Below the pieces are notes generated by a model. That model had not been told where the DNA came from and did no database searches. It was given only the letters and a program-made list of their open reading frames with translations. Position numbers and translations under genes: made by a program. A DNA stretch of 64,000 nucleotides from JBCBKU01 sp965267475 (lineage in GTDB: Bacteria > Pseudomonadota > Alphaproteobacteria > Rhodobacterales > Rhodobacteraceae), in the NCBI GenBank assembly GCA_965267475.1, contig OZ254079.1, positions 1,426,001 to 1,490,000 on the forward strand, given 5' to 3'. Shown piece after piece: positions 57,329 to 64,000 of this stretch. Position 1 is the stretch's first letter, and every line of letters begins with the position of its first letter.

Positions 57329-59572
57329 TCAGCTTACAGTTCTTAACCAGGTCATCACCGCCGCGCGCACAGATTGGTCGCCCGAAGCGCGGGCCGTATC
57401 CACGACCTCTTTTGCCTCGCTCAGATCCACCCGCCGGATCAGGTTCTTGACCGGCCCGATTGAGGCGGGGCGCATGGACAGCTTGCGGATCCCCATTGTC
57501 GCAAGGCAAAGCGCTTCGACGGGACGCCCGGCGTCTTCGCCGCAGAAGCTGAGATCGGTCCCAGTGTCGATGCAGCGCTGCACGATCTGCTCGACGAAGG
57601 TCAGAAACGACACGTTCAGCGTGTCATACCGGCGCCGGACCCGTTCGTTTTCGCGGTCCGCCGCAAAAAAGAACTGCTTCAGATCGTTGCCGCCGATCGA
57701 GATGAAATCGGCCAGTTCGAAAAACTGACGCGGCGCAAAGGCGAGCGAGGGCGTCTCCAGCATCGCGCCGATCTCAAGATCCGCCGGCAGGGTGTGACCC
57801 AACCGCTTTTCCTGCGCGAGCGTGTCCAGCACCATCTGACGCCCGGCCTTGAACTCATCGAACTGGGCCACAAACGGGAACATGATCGTCAGCGGCCTGC
57901 CTTCGGCGGCGCGCATCAACGCCTGGATCTGCATCCGCATCATACCCGGCCGGTCGAGCCCGACCCGGATCGCGCGCCATCCCAGCGCCGGGTTCGGCTC
58001 ATCCTGGGGCTTCATGTAAGGCAGCACCTTGTCGGACCCGATATCAAGGGTCCGAAATATCACGCGCTTGTCGCCCGCGGCGTCCATGACCCGCTTGTAA
58101 AGCGCTGCAAGATCGGCCCGCCTGGGCACCGTGTTTCGTGCCAGGAACTGAAGCTCGGTCCGGAACAGGCCCACCCCTTCGGCCCCCGAGGTCTCAAGCG
58201 AGGGCAGATCCGCCATCAGCCCGGCATTCATCAAAAGCTCAATCTCGGTCCCGTCCTTGGACTGGGCCGGTTTGTCGCGGATCGAGCGATACCGTTCCTG
58301 CGCCTGGGCCTGCATCGCCATCTTGTCGCGAAAGGCCGTCACGACGGTGTCGTCGGGCCGAAGATGCACCACGCCCTGATCACCATCGACCATGATATGG
58401 TCGCCGTTCAGCGCTTCGGTTGTGATCCTTTTGGCATTGATGACAAGCGGGATCGCCCAGGCCCGCGCCACGATTGTGGCGTGGCTGCCGACCGATCCAC
58501 CTTCCAGCACGATACCTTTGAGCTTGCGCCCGTAATCCAGCAACTCACCCGGCCCGATATTGCGGGCGATGAGAATGGGGTTCTCGGGCATATCCGCCCC
58601 GGTATCCCGACCCTGGCCCGTCAGATGCCGCAAAAGCCTGTTGGACAGGTCATCCAGATCATGGAGCCGTTCGCGCAGATATGCGTCGCCAGACTGCTCC
58701 ATCCGGGTCCTGGCCGAGGATTGCTCTTTTTCCACGGCCGCTTCGGCTGACAGCCCACCCTTGATGTCCTCTTCCATTCGGCGCAACCAACTGCGCGAAT
58801 TGGCAAACATCCGATAGGCTTCCAGAACCTCTCGCTGATCCTTGTCGCCGGTCGACGCTGCCGACAGCATCTTGTCGACCGAATAGCGCAGTTCATCGAC
58901 CGCCGCCTTCAGACGCTTGGCTTCAAACTCGGGATCATCGGCGAAGGGGTTGGTGACCACAACGCGGGGCTCGTGCAGCCAGACCTGGCCTTCTGCTGCA
59001 CCTTCCTGACCGATGCCGCCCCGGAACATCTCTGGCTGCTGGTGGCGTGCCGACAAGGCGGCGCCTTCCCCGACAAAAGCGCCAAGCTCGGTCATCTCGG
59101 CCAGAACCATGGCAACGATTTCAAGCGCATAGACCTCGTCCGCCGTGAACTCGCGCGCTTCCTTCGACTGGACCACCAAAACGCCCAGGCGTTCGCCCAG
59201 CCGCTGAATGGGCACGCCAAGGAAGCTGGTGAAGATCTCTTCGCCGGTTTCCGGCATGAAGCGGAAGCCGCGATGTTGCGGGGCATTCGCCGTGTTGATC
59301 GGCCTGTTTCGGGCGGCGACCCGCCCGACCAGCCCTTCGCCCAGGCGCATTCGCGTCTTGTGGACCGCGTCCGGGTTAAGACCCTGCGTGGCGCAGAGTT
59401 CCAGTGTCTCGGCGTCGCGAAAAAGATAGATAGAGCAGACTTCGGTCCCGATGGATGACCCCACAAGCTCGGTGATCCGGTCAAGCCGCGCCTGACCCGC
59501 CTCGGACCCCGCCATGACCTCGCGCAGTCGGCCAAGCAGACGCCGGCTTTCACTTTCGGTGCGATCCGCCAT
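57329..59572 (-). CDS. ptsP: PtsP, GAF-domain enzyme I of the nitrogen PTS
   Basis: A 747-residue phosphoenolpyruvate--protein phosphotransferase. An N-terminal GAF domain (about residues 20-165, EVCSIYLFRDAETLELCATQG and FLGVPIQRLGERLGVLVVQSKE) precedes the EI core. The phospho-accepting His is in GGSVGSHATIVARA near residue 365. The PEP-binding barrel has GVGLFRTELQFLA near 480 and GGNDLKQFFFAADREN and SFCGEDAGR near 675. It feeds phosphate to NPr and EIIA-Ntr, linking PEP and nitrogen status (GAF may sense glutamine) to regulation. The lysC gene lies 110 bp upstream on the same strand. Confidence 0.94.
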   Translation of the reverse strand: MADRTESESRRLLGRLREVMAGSEAGQARLDRITELVGSSIGTEVCSIYLFRDAETLELCATQGLNPDAVHKTRMRLGEGLVGRVAARNRPINTANAPQHRGFRFMPETGEEIFTSFLGVPIQRLGERLGVLVVQSKEAREFTADEVYALEIVAMVLAEMTELGAFVGEGAALSARHQQPEMFRGGIGQEGAAEGQVWLHEPRVVVTNPFADDPEFEAKRLKAAVDELRYSVDKMLSAASTGDKDQREVLEAYRMFANSRSWLRRMEEDIKGGLSAEAAVEKEQSSARTRMEQSGDAYLRERLHDLDDLSNRLLRHLTGQGRDTGADMPENPILIARNIGPGELLDYGRKLKGIVLEGGSVGSHATIVARAWAIPLVINAKRITTEALNGDHIMVDGDQGVVHLRPDDTVVTAFRDKMAMQAQAQERYRSIRDKPAQSKDGTEIELLMNAGLMADLPSLETSGAEGVGLFRTELQFLARNTVPRRADLAALYKRVMDAAGDKRVIFRTLDIGSDKVLPYMKPQDEPNPALGWRAIRVGLDRPGMMRMQIQALMRAAEGRPLTIMFPFVAQFDEFKAGRQMVLDTLAQEKRLGHTLPADLEIGAMLETPSLAFAPRQFFELADFISIGGNDLKQFFFAADRENERVRRRYDTLNVSFLTFVEQIVQRCIDTGTDLSFCGEDAGRPVEALCLATMGIRKLSMRPASIGPVKNLIRRVDLSEAKEVVDTARASGDQSVRAAVMTWLRTVS

Positions 59573-59682
59573 GGGGTTTCGCCATCCTCCCGGGACCGGT
59601 CCCTTCTGGACCGGCGCCTGAGTCTAATCACAGGGCGAAGGCGAGTGAAACGAATTTTGCAGGGCGCGCGCGGAGGCCCGCC

Positions 59683-60921
59683 TTAGGCAGCCTTTTCCAA
59701 TCCAAACGCGTCGTGCAGCGCCTGGACAGCAAGCTCCAGATACTTGCGGTCGATCAGGACCGAAATTTTGATCTCGGAGGTGGTGATCACTTTGATATTG
59801 ATCCCTTCGTCGCGAAGCGACCGGAACATTTCGCTCGCCACACCGGCATGGGACCGCATACCGATCCCGACGACCGAAACCTTTGCAACATCCGTATCCG
59901 CCACAAGATCATGGAAGTTGATCTCGCCCGAAGCCTTGGCCTCCATCATGGCTTTTTCCGCGCGGGCCACCTGATCGGTCGGGCAGGAAAAGGTCATGTC
60001 GGTGCGGCCTTCTTCCGAGATGTTTTGCACGATCATGTCCACATTGACGCCCGCGTCGGCCAGGGGTCCAAAGATCGCGGCGGCAATGCCTGGACGGTCG
60101 GCCACGGATATCAGCGTCATCTTGGCTTCATCCCGGCTATAGGCGACACCGGCCACAACGTTCTTTTCCACGATATCCTCCTCCGCACAGACAAGCGTGC
60201 CCGCATGTTCGTCGTTGTCCTCAAAGCTCGACAAAACCCTGAGACGCACATTGTACCGCATGGCAAGTTCGACCGACCGCGTCTGCAAGACCTTGGCGCC
60301 CAGCGATGCCAGTTCCAGCATTTCCTCGAACGCGATCTTGTCGAGTTTCCGGGCCTTATCGGCCACCCGCGGGTCGGTCGTATAGACCCCGTCCACATCC
60401 GTATAAATGTCGCACCGCTCGGCGCCGAAGGCCGCAGCAAATGCGACCGCCGTCGTGTCCGAGCCGCCCCGTCCAAGCGTCGTGATCCGTCCCTCCGGAC
60501 TGATCCCCTGGAAGCCGGCAACCACGGCAACTTTCATGCCCTCGTCGAATTTTGACATCAGGTTCTCGGTCGGGATCTCTTCGATGCGCGCCGCGCCATG
60601 GGCCGAAGTTGTCTTCAGCGGCACCTGCCAGCCCTGCCAAGATCGCGCGGGCACATCCATTTCCTGCAAGGTCAGCGCCATCAGACCAGCTGTCACATTC
60701 TCGCCTGAGGATACGACCGCATCGTATTCGCGCGCATCGAACAGGGGTGACGTATCCTGCACCCAGCCCACAAGCTCGTTGGTCTTGCCCGACATGGCCG
60801 AGACAATGACGATCACATCATAGCCCGCGGCAACTTCTCGGCCTACGCGTTTCGCCGCCCGCTTGATCCTGTCGAGCGTCGCGACCGACGTGCCGCCGAA
60901 TTTCATGACTAGGATCGGCAT
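59683..60921 (-). CDS. lysC: Aspartate kinase
   Basis: A 412-residue monofunctional aspartokinase, first step of Lys/Thr/Met biosynthesis. The kinase domain begins VMKFGGTSVATLDRIKRAA and has GRGGSDTTAVAFAAAFGAERCDIYTDVDGVYTTDPR near residue 155. Two C-terminal ACT domains follow (from about 265, VAYSRDEAKMTLISVADRPGIAA, and 345, VSVVGIGMRSHAGVA), the usual site of Lys/Thr feedback. A copy of the two-block intergenic element lies 75-170 bp upstream, in the same orientation. ptsP follows at 110 bp. Confidence 0.95.
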   Translation of the reverse strand: MPILVMKFGGTSVATLDRIKRAAKRVGREVAAGYDVIVIVSAMSGKTNELVGWVQDTSPLFDAREYDAVVSSGENVTAGLMALTLQEMDVPARSWQGWQVPLKTTSAHGAARIEEIPTENLMSKFDEGMKVAVVAGFQGISPEGRITTLGRGGSDTTAVAFAAAFGAERCDIYTDVDGVYTTDPRVADKARKLDKIAFEEMLELASLGAKVLQTRSVELAMRYNVRLRVLSSFEDNDEHAGTLVCAEEDIVEKNVVAGVAYSRDEAKMTLISVADRPGIAAAIFGPLADAGVNVDMIVQNISEEGRTDMTFSCPTDQVARAEKAMMEAKASGEINFHDLVADTDVAKVSVVGIGMRSHAGVASEMFRSLRDEGINIKVITTSEIKISVLIDRKYLELAVQALHDAFGLEKAA

Positions 60922-60996
60922 ATTGGCCCTTCCCGCAAACCCGTCGCCTGATAGGCGAGCGCGGGCCCAAGGGCAAGCCGGTGCGCGCGCTCTGCT

Positions 60997-61091
60997 TTCA
61001 TCTTGGCAAAAATACTCAAGGCACCGACCGCGCAGTCCCGAGATGCCGCAACGGTCCGGGCGCCGTCCCCAATCGCACGAAGTGCCAGAAG
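60997..61091 (-). repeat. Two-block intergenic element, copy B
   Basis: Block 2 at 60997-61018, identical in all 22 bases to 9296-9317, and block 1 at 61072-61091, 19 of 20 identical to 9385-9404. The 53-bp spacer shows no similarity to copy A. Block 2 lies 75 bp upstream of the lysC start and points toward it. Confidence 0.7.
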
Positions 61092-61132
61092 GTGTGCGGC
61101 CGAAGGTCGCTCAATATGATAACGGTTTTCCC

Positions 61133-61777
61133 CTAGAAGGGATGGGGCCGCCCGTCCCATGTCTCGAAGACGCCGCTGGTTTCTGGCCCCAACGCGTCAA
61201 ACCGGTCGATCAGACCGGCCACGGCCTCGTCCACGGTGATGTCCGCCGCGCCGCCACCCATATCCGTTTGAACCCAGCCCGGATGATAAATCCCGACCGA
61301 TACTCCGTCTGATGCCAGGTCAGCGGCCAGATTCCGGCCCAGGTTCAGCGCCGCCGCCTTGGATGCGCGATAGGCGTAAGACCCGCCCGGTGCACGCGTA
61401 TGGGATGCCATTTGGCTCGAAATCACAGCGATCCTGCCATCCGCGATCCGCAAGTTCTGAAGCGCGGCGCGCACCGAAAAGAAGACGCCCGCAACATTTG
61501 TGGCAAAGCTGTCCGCCCAGATGTCCGGACCGAAGCCCGTTTCCAGCGCATGGCCCTTGTCGGCATAAATGCCTGCATTGCAAATCAACAGATCCAGGGG
61601 CGCCGTGCCCAAAGCGTCTTCGACCACGCCGAAGGACCCGGGATTGCGAACATCGAGCGGCAAAAGACCATCCTGTCCCGACCGGGATGTCCCGATCACA
61701 TCGTCTCCGCGCTTTTTGTAGGCCGCCAAAAGCCCTGCGCCAATCCCGCGATTGGCACCCGTGATCAGAACGCGCAT
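61133..61777 (-). CDS. SDR family oxidoreductase (CsgA/YciK-like short type)
   Basis: A 214-residue short-chain dehydrogenase: MRVLITGANRGIGAGLLAAYKKRGDDVIGTSRS, NAG in DLLICNAGIYADKG near residue 68, ISSQMAS with YAYRASKAAALNLGRNLAADL carrying Tyr/Lys near 138-142, and PGWVQTDMGG. The second glycine motif uses TGANRGIG, and Arg after the second strand (GTSRSGQ) points to NADP. It is shorter than the average SDR, as in the group near Myxococcus CsgA. Substrate unknown. Separated from DUF1178 by 4 bp, so an operon with it. Confidence 0.9.
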   Translation of the reverse strand: MRVLITGANRGIGAGLLAAYKKRGDDVIGTSRSGQDGLLPLDVRNPGSFGVVEDALGTAPLDLLICNAGIYADKGHALETGFGPDIWADSFATNVAGVFFSVRAALQNLRIADGRIAVISSQMASHTRAPGGSYAYRASKAAALNLGRNLAADLASDGVSVGIYHPGWVQTDMGGGAADITVDEAVAGLIDRFDALGPETSGVFETWDGRPHPF

Positions 61778-61781
61778 TCGG

Positions 61782-62204
61782 TCAATTCGCTTTTGTTTTG
61801 GGAATGAAGGGCAGGGGCGCCACAGGAACCCCGTCTTCGATCAGCTTCTTGGCATCGTCCTTATGGGCCTCGCCATAGATCGCGCGATCCGGTGCCTCAC
61901 CTTCATGGATGGCACGCGCTTCAGAGGCAAAATTCATTCCGACATAGTCGGAATTGTCTTCGATTTCCTTGCGCATCGCCGCAAGCGCCTTCTCCATTTC
62001 GCCGTCAGGCTTGGAAAGGACCGGGGTCTTGCCCGTCTTCGACGTCTTGACCGGCGGTGCCATCAGCGATTTTTCAATTTCGTCCGATCCGCAAGTCGGG
62101 CAGGTCACGTGGCCGGCCGCCTTCAGGCTGTCAAACGCCTCGTTCGACTGAAACCAGCTTTCAAAGCCGTGCCCGTCGGCGCATCTGAGCGAAAATCGGA
62201 TCAT
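61782..62204 (-). CDS. DUF1178 family protein, zinc-ribbon
   Basis: A 140-residue cytoplasmic protein: MIRFSLRCADGHGFESWFQSNEAFDSLKAAGHVTCPTCGSDEIEKSLMAP. Its Cys8 and the CPTC pair near residue 35 suggest a small metal-binding (zinc-ribbon-like) head, and the rest is helical with EMEKALAAMRKEIEDNSDYVG and GEAHKDDAKKLIEDGVPVAPLPF. This is the whole DUF1178 pattern, of unknown function. AGGA supports the ATG at 62204. Upstream in-frame Mets extend over the divergent gene and are rejected. Confidence 0.88.
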   Translation of the reverse strand: MIRFSLRCADGHGFESWFQSNEAFDSLKAAGHVTCPTCGSDEIEKSLMAPPVKTSKTGKTPVLSKPDGEMEKALAAMRKEIEDNSDYVGMNFASEARAIHEGEAPDRAIYGEAHKDDAKKLIEDGVPVAPLPFIPKTKAN

Positions 62205-62307
62205 CACGTCCTGCCAGTTAACCGGGCCAGAACTTAAGGCCCAATTACCGGAATGCAATCCAAATGCAGAGTGGCCGGGGCGTCCGGACCGGTCTAGGTT
62301 TCCGGGA

Positions 62308-63450
62308 ATGTCGCGTTCGTCCGCCCCCAGCCCGGCCCCCCGGTTCATCGGCTCAGAGGTCTTTCGCCATGTGGCCTTTGGCGGACAGCACCCATTGCGC
62401 ATTCCGCGCGTCTCGACCGTGATCGACCTGTCCCGCGCCATGGGCTGGCTCCCCGGTTCGGCCTATATCACCTCGCCGCGCGCCCGGGCCGAAGCTTTGA
62501 CCGCTTGGCATGACCCGGACTACATTCGCGCGTTCTTTCGCGCCGATGCGGAAGGCGTGGTACGCCCCGGTGATCCGGAGCGCTATGGGTTGGGCACCCT
62601 GTCGAACCCGGTATTTACAGGCATGGTCCGGCGCGCCTCGACCGCTGCGGGCGGGTCGCTTTTGGCGGGCGCACTTCTGAAAGACGGTGGTGTTATCTAT
62701 CACCCGGCCGGCGGAACCCATCACGGGCTTCCGGGCCGCGCAGGCGGCTTTTGCTATTTGAATGACCCGATGCACGCGATTTTGTCGCTGCGCCATGCGG
62801 GCGTACGGCGTGTGGCCTATGTCGATATCGATGCGCATCACCCGGATGGCGTGGCCGTTGGGTTAGAGGGCGATCCCGACGCCTTGTTGATTTCGGTCCA
62901 TGAAGAAAATCGTTGGCCCTTCACGGGGGTTTTGGAAGACCGGGGCGGTGGCCAGCACTACAATCTGCCCGTTCCAAAGGGGCTTAACGACACTGAAATG
63001 GCAGCAATCCGCGACGCGCTTATTCTGCCATTGGTTCAGGCCTTCCGGCCCGAGGCGGTCGTATTGCAATGCGGGGCGGACGCGGTGGCCGAAGACCCGC
63101 TGGCGCGGCTTGACCTGTCCAACAACGCCCATTGGGCGATGGTGGCGGCGCTAAGACCGCTGGCACCCCGATACCTTGTCCTGGGCGGCGGCGGGTATAA
63201 CCCCTGGACGGTTGGGCGCCTTTGGACAGGGGTATGGGCCACTCTGGCCGGGGCCGAGATCCCCGACCGATTGCCCGACGCCGGGGCAGAAGTTTTGCGG
63301 GATCTCAGCTGGTCCCGGCTTCGCGGACGACCGCTCGATCCCGCCTGGACCGAGACCCTGCGTGACCCACCGCGCGACGGCCCGGTTCGGGATGAGATCC
63401 GGAACCGGATCCGGGACTTGACGACGCGCCGGTTGGGCACAGCGGCGTGA
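62308..63450 (+). CDS. Histone deacetylase family protein (AcuC-like)
   Basis: A 380-residue arginase/deacetylase-fold enzyme of the class I/AcuC type: HPLRIPRVSTVIDL near residue 28, PAGGTHHGLPGRAGGFCYLND near 135, the zinc motif VAYVDIDAHHPDGV near 170 and LQCGADAVAEDPLARLDLS near 255, then LVLGGGGYNPWTVGRLW. These keep the catalytic His pair and the Asp/His/Asp zinc ligands. AcuC-type enzymes deacetylate acetyl-CoA synthetase, but others act on small molecules. Related only distantly to the class II-like protein at 10856. It overlaps thpR by 4 bp. Confidence 0.88.
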   Translation: MSRSSAPSPAPRFIGSEVFRHVAFGGQHPLRIPRVSTVIDLSRAMGWLPGSAYITSPRARAEALTAWHDPDYIRAFFRADAEGVVRPGDPERYGLGTLSNPVFTGMVRRASTAAGGSLLAGALLKDGGVIYHPAGGTHHGLPGRAGGFCYLNDPMHAILSLRHAGVRRVAYVDIDAHHPDGVAVGLEGDPDALLISVHEENRWPFTGVLEDRGGGQHYNLPVPKGLNDTEMAAIRDALILPLVQAFRPEAVVLQCGADAVAEDPLARLDLSNNAHWAMVAALRPLAPRYLVLGGGGYNPWTVGRLWTGVWATLAGAEIPDRLPDAGAEVLRDLSWSRLRGRPLDPAWTETLRDPPRDGPVRDEIRNRIRDLTTRRLGTAA

Positions 63451-63989
63451 CCCGGGCTTTCTTTGCCGTTCCCTTGCCGGATGCGGTGCGGACCGAATGT
63501 CTGATTGCACAATCCGGGATCCGGCTTGGTAGGACGGTGGCGGCAGAAAACCTGCATGTGACCTTGGTGTTTCTCGGCGAATTGGACGATCAGGCTTTGG
63601 AAGAAGCGCATTTCGTGGCCGAGAGCATTCGAGCGGAACCAGTACATCTCGCGCTTTCGCGGCTGGATGTTTTTGGGGACAGTGCACCGAGATTGATCTA
63701 TGCGGCGCTGGTCCCGGACCCAGGGTTGATGGCGTTGCAGTCGAAGTTGGAAACGGGGCTTCGTCGGGTGGGGATCGACATCCCAAGGCGGCGCTTTGTT
63801 GCCCATGTCACGCTGGCACGCCTGAAAGAGCGGTCCGAAGAAGCCGCGCCCGTCCAGGCGTTTTTGGCGGCTCATGGCGGGTTGTCTGCCGTGGGGCATC
63901 CAACCTCCTTTGGCCTTTATGCGTCGACGCTGCACCCCGAAGGGCCGATCTATGAGGAACTGGCGTCCTATCCTTTGGGCCTGACCTGA
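63447..63989 (+). CDS. thpR: RNA 2',3'-cyclic phosphodiesterase (ThpR/LigT)
   Basis: A 180-residue 2H-phosphoesterase. Two HxT/S motifs carry the catalytic His residues: LHVTLVFLGEL near residue 37 and FVAHVTLARLKE near 118. The start RAFFAVPLPDAVR is typical. It opens 2',3'-cyclic phosphates of RNA ends, and E. coli ThpR also joins tRNA halves by a 2',5' linkage. The GTG start overlaps the stop of the AcuC-like gene (GTGA), so the two are translationally coupled. Confidence 0.92.
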   Translation: MTRAFFAVPLPDAVRTECLIAQSGIRLGRTVAAENLHVTLVFLGELDDQALEEAHFVAESIRAEPVHLALSRLDVFGDSAPRLIYAALVPDPGLMALQSKLETGLRRVGIDIPRRRFVAHVTLARLKERSEEAAPVQAFLAAHGGLSAVGHPTSFGLYASTLHPEGPIYEELASYPLGLT

Positions 63990-64000
63990 TCTAATTGCGC

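Overview
The window is a high-G+C, densely packed chromosomal segment from an alphaproteobacterium, most probably a member of the Rhodobacteraceae (Roseobacter/Rhodobacter group). The evidence is gene content: HdaA next to ppk1 and ppx, a short ProRS without the editing insertion, LolC/LolD, DUF1467 beside methylmalonyl-CoA epimerase, a pccB...pccA-mcm cluster, a PtsP-type enzyme I, and many small conserved proteins typical of this family. I see no rRNA, tRNA, CRISPR array, phage or intact insertion sequence. Almost all of it reads as ordinary core chromosome.

Layout. 1-9 kb: end of a probable GT87 gene, cyclopropane fatty acid synthase (cfa), aspS, a DUF1800-DUF1501 exported pair, a response regulator, methylmalonyl-CoA epimerase with DUF1467, an EI24 membrane protein and a nitroreductase. 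9-18.8 kb: amtB, a class II histone-deacetylase-like amidohydrolase, an SDR, a lipoprotein M48 protease, a divergent LysR (ArgP-like)/LysE-type exporter pair, and two transporters. 18.9-27.2 kb: propionyl-CoA catabolism (pccB, pccA, mcm) interleaved with RidA, two tiny lipoproteins and DUF4174. With the epimerase at 7.3 kb the whole propionyl-CoA to succinyl-CoA route is present. 27.2-31.8 kb: a co-directional run of small enzymes (beta-hydroxyacid dehydrogenase, alpha/beta hydrolase, VOC, GNAT, TerB/DnaJ, EEP phosphatase). 31.8-37.4 kb: reverse-strand group AI-2E permease, hdaA, ppk1, ppx, with a second polyphosphate kinase (ppk2) at 54 kb. 37.4-41.8 kb: fasciclin protein, a membrane-bound AraC regulator, an unknown exported protein, proS, DUF2937.

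41.8-45.6 kb is the most unusual part. Two copies of a 759-bp unit, differing at two bases, each carry the same gene for a 163-aa exported protein built of three 'SLGV' repeats. A third, shorter paralogue follows, with a DUF2927 gene on the opposite strand in between. All three share a related upstream leader of about 150 bp. I do not know a described function for this family.

45.6-64 kb: lolC-lolD, a kinase-fold protein, a YdcZ-type transporter, cytochrome c, a putative zincin lipoprotein, DUF4395, a 580-bp region without a gene, parE, ppk2, a VPLPA-CTERM-like surface protein, a MATE pump, ptsP, lysC, an SDR, DUF1178, a second deacetylase-family protein (AcuC-like) and thpR. A two-block intergenic element recurs upstream of the nitroreductase gene and of lysC in the same orientation.
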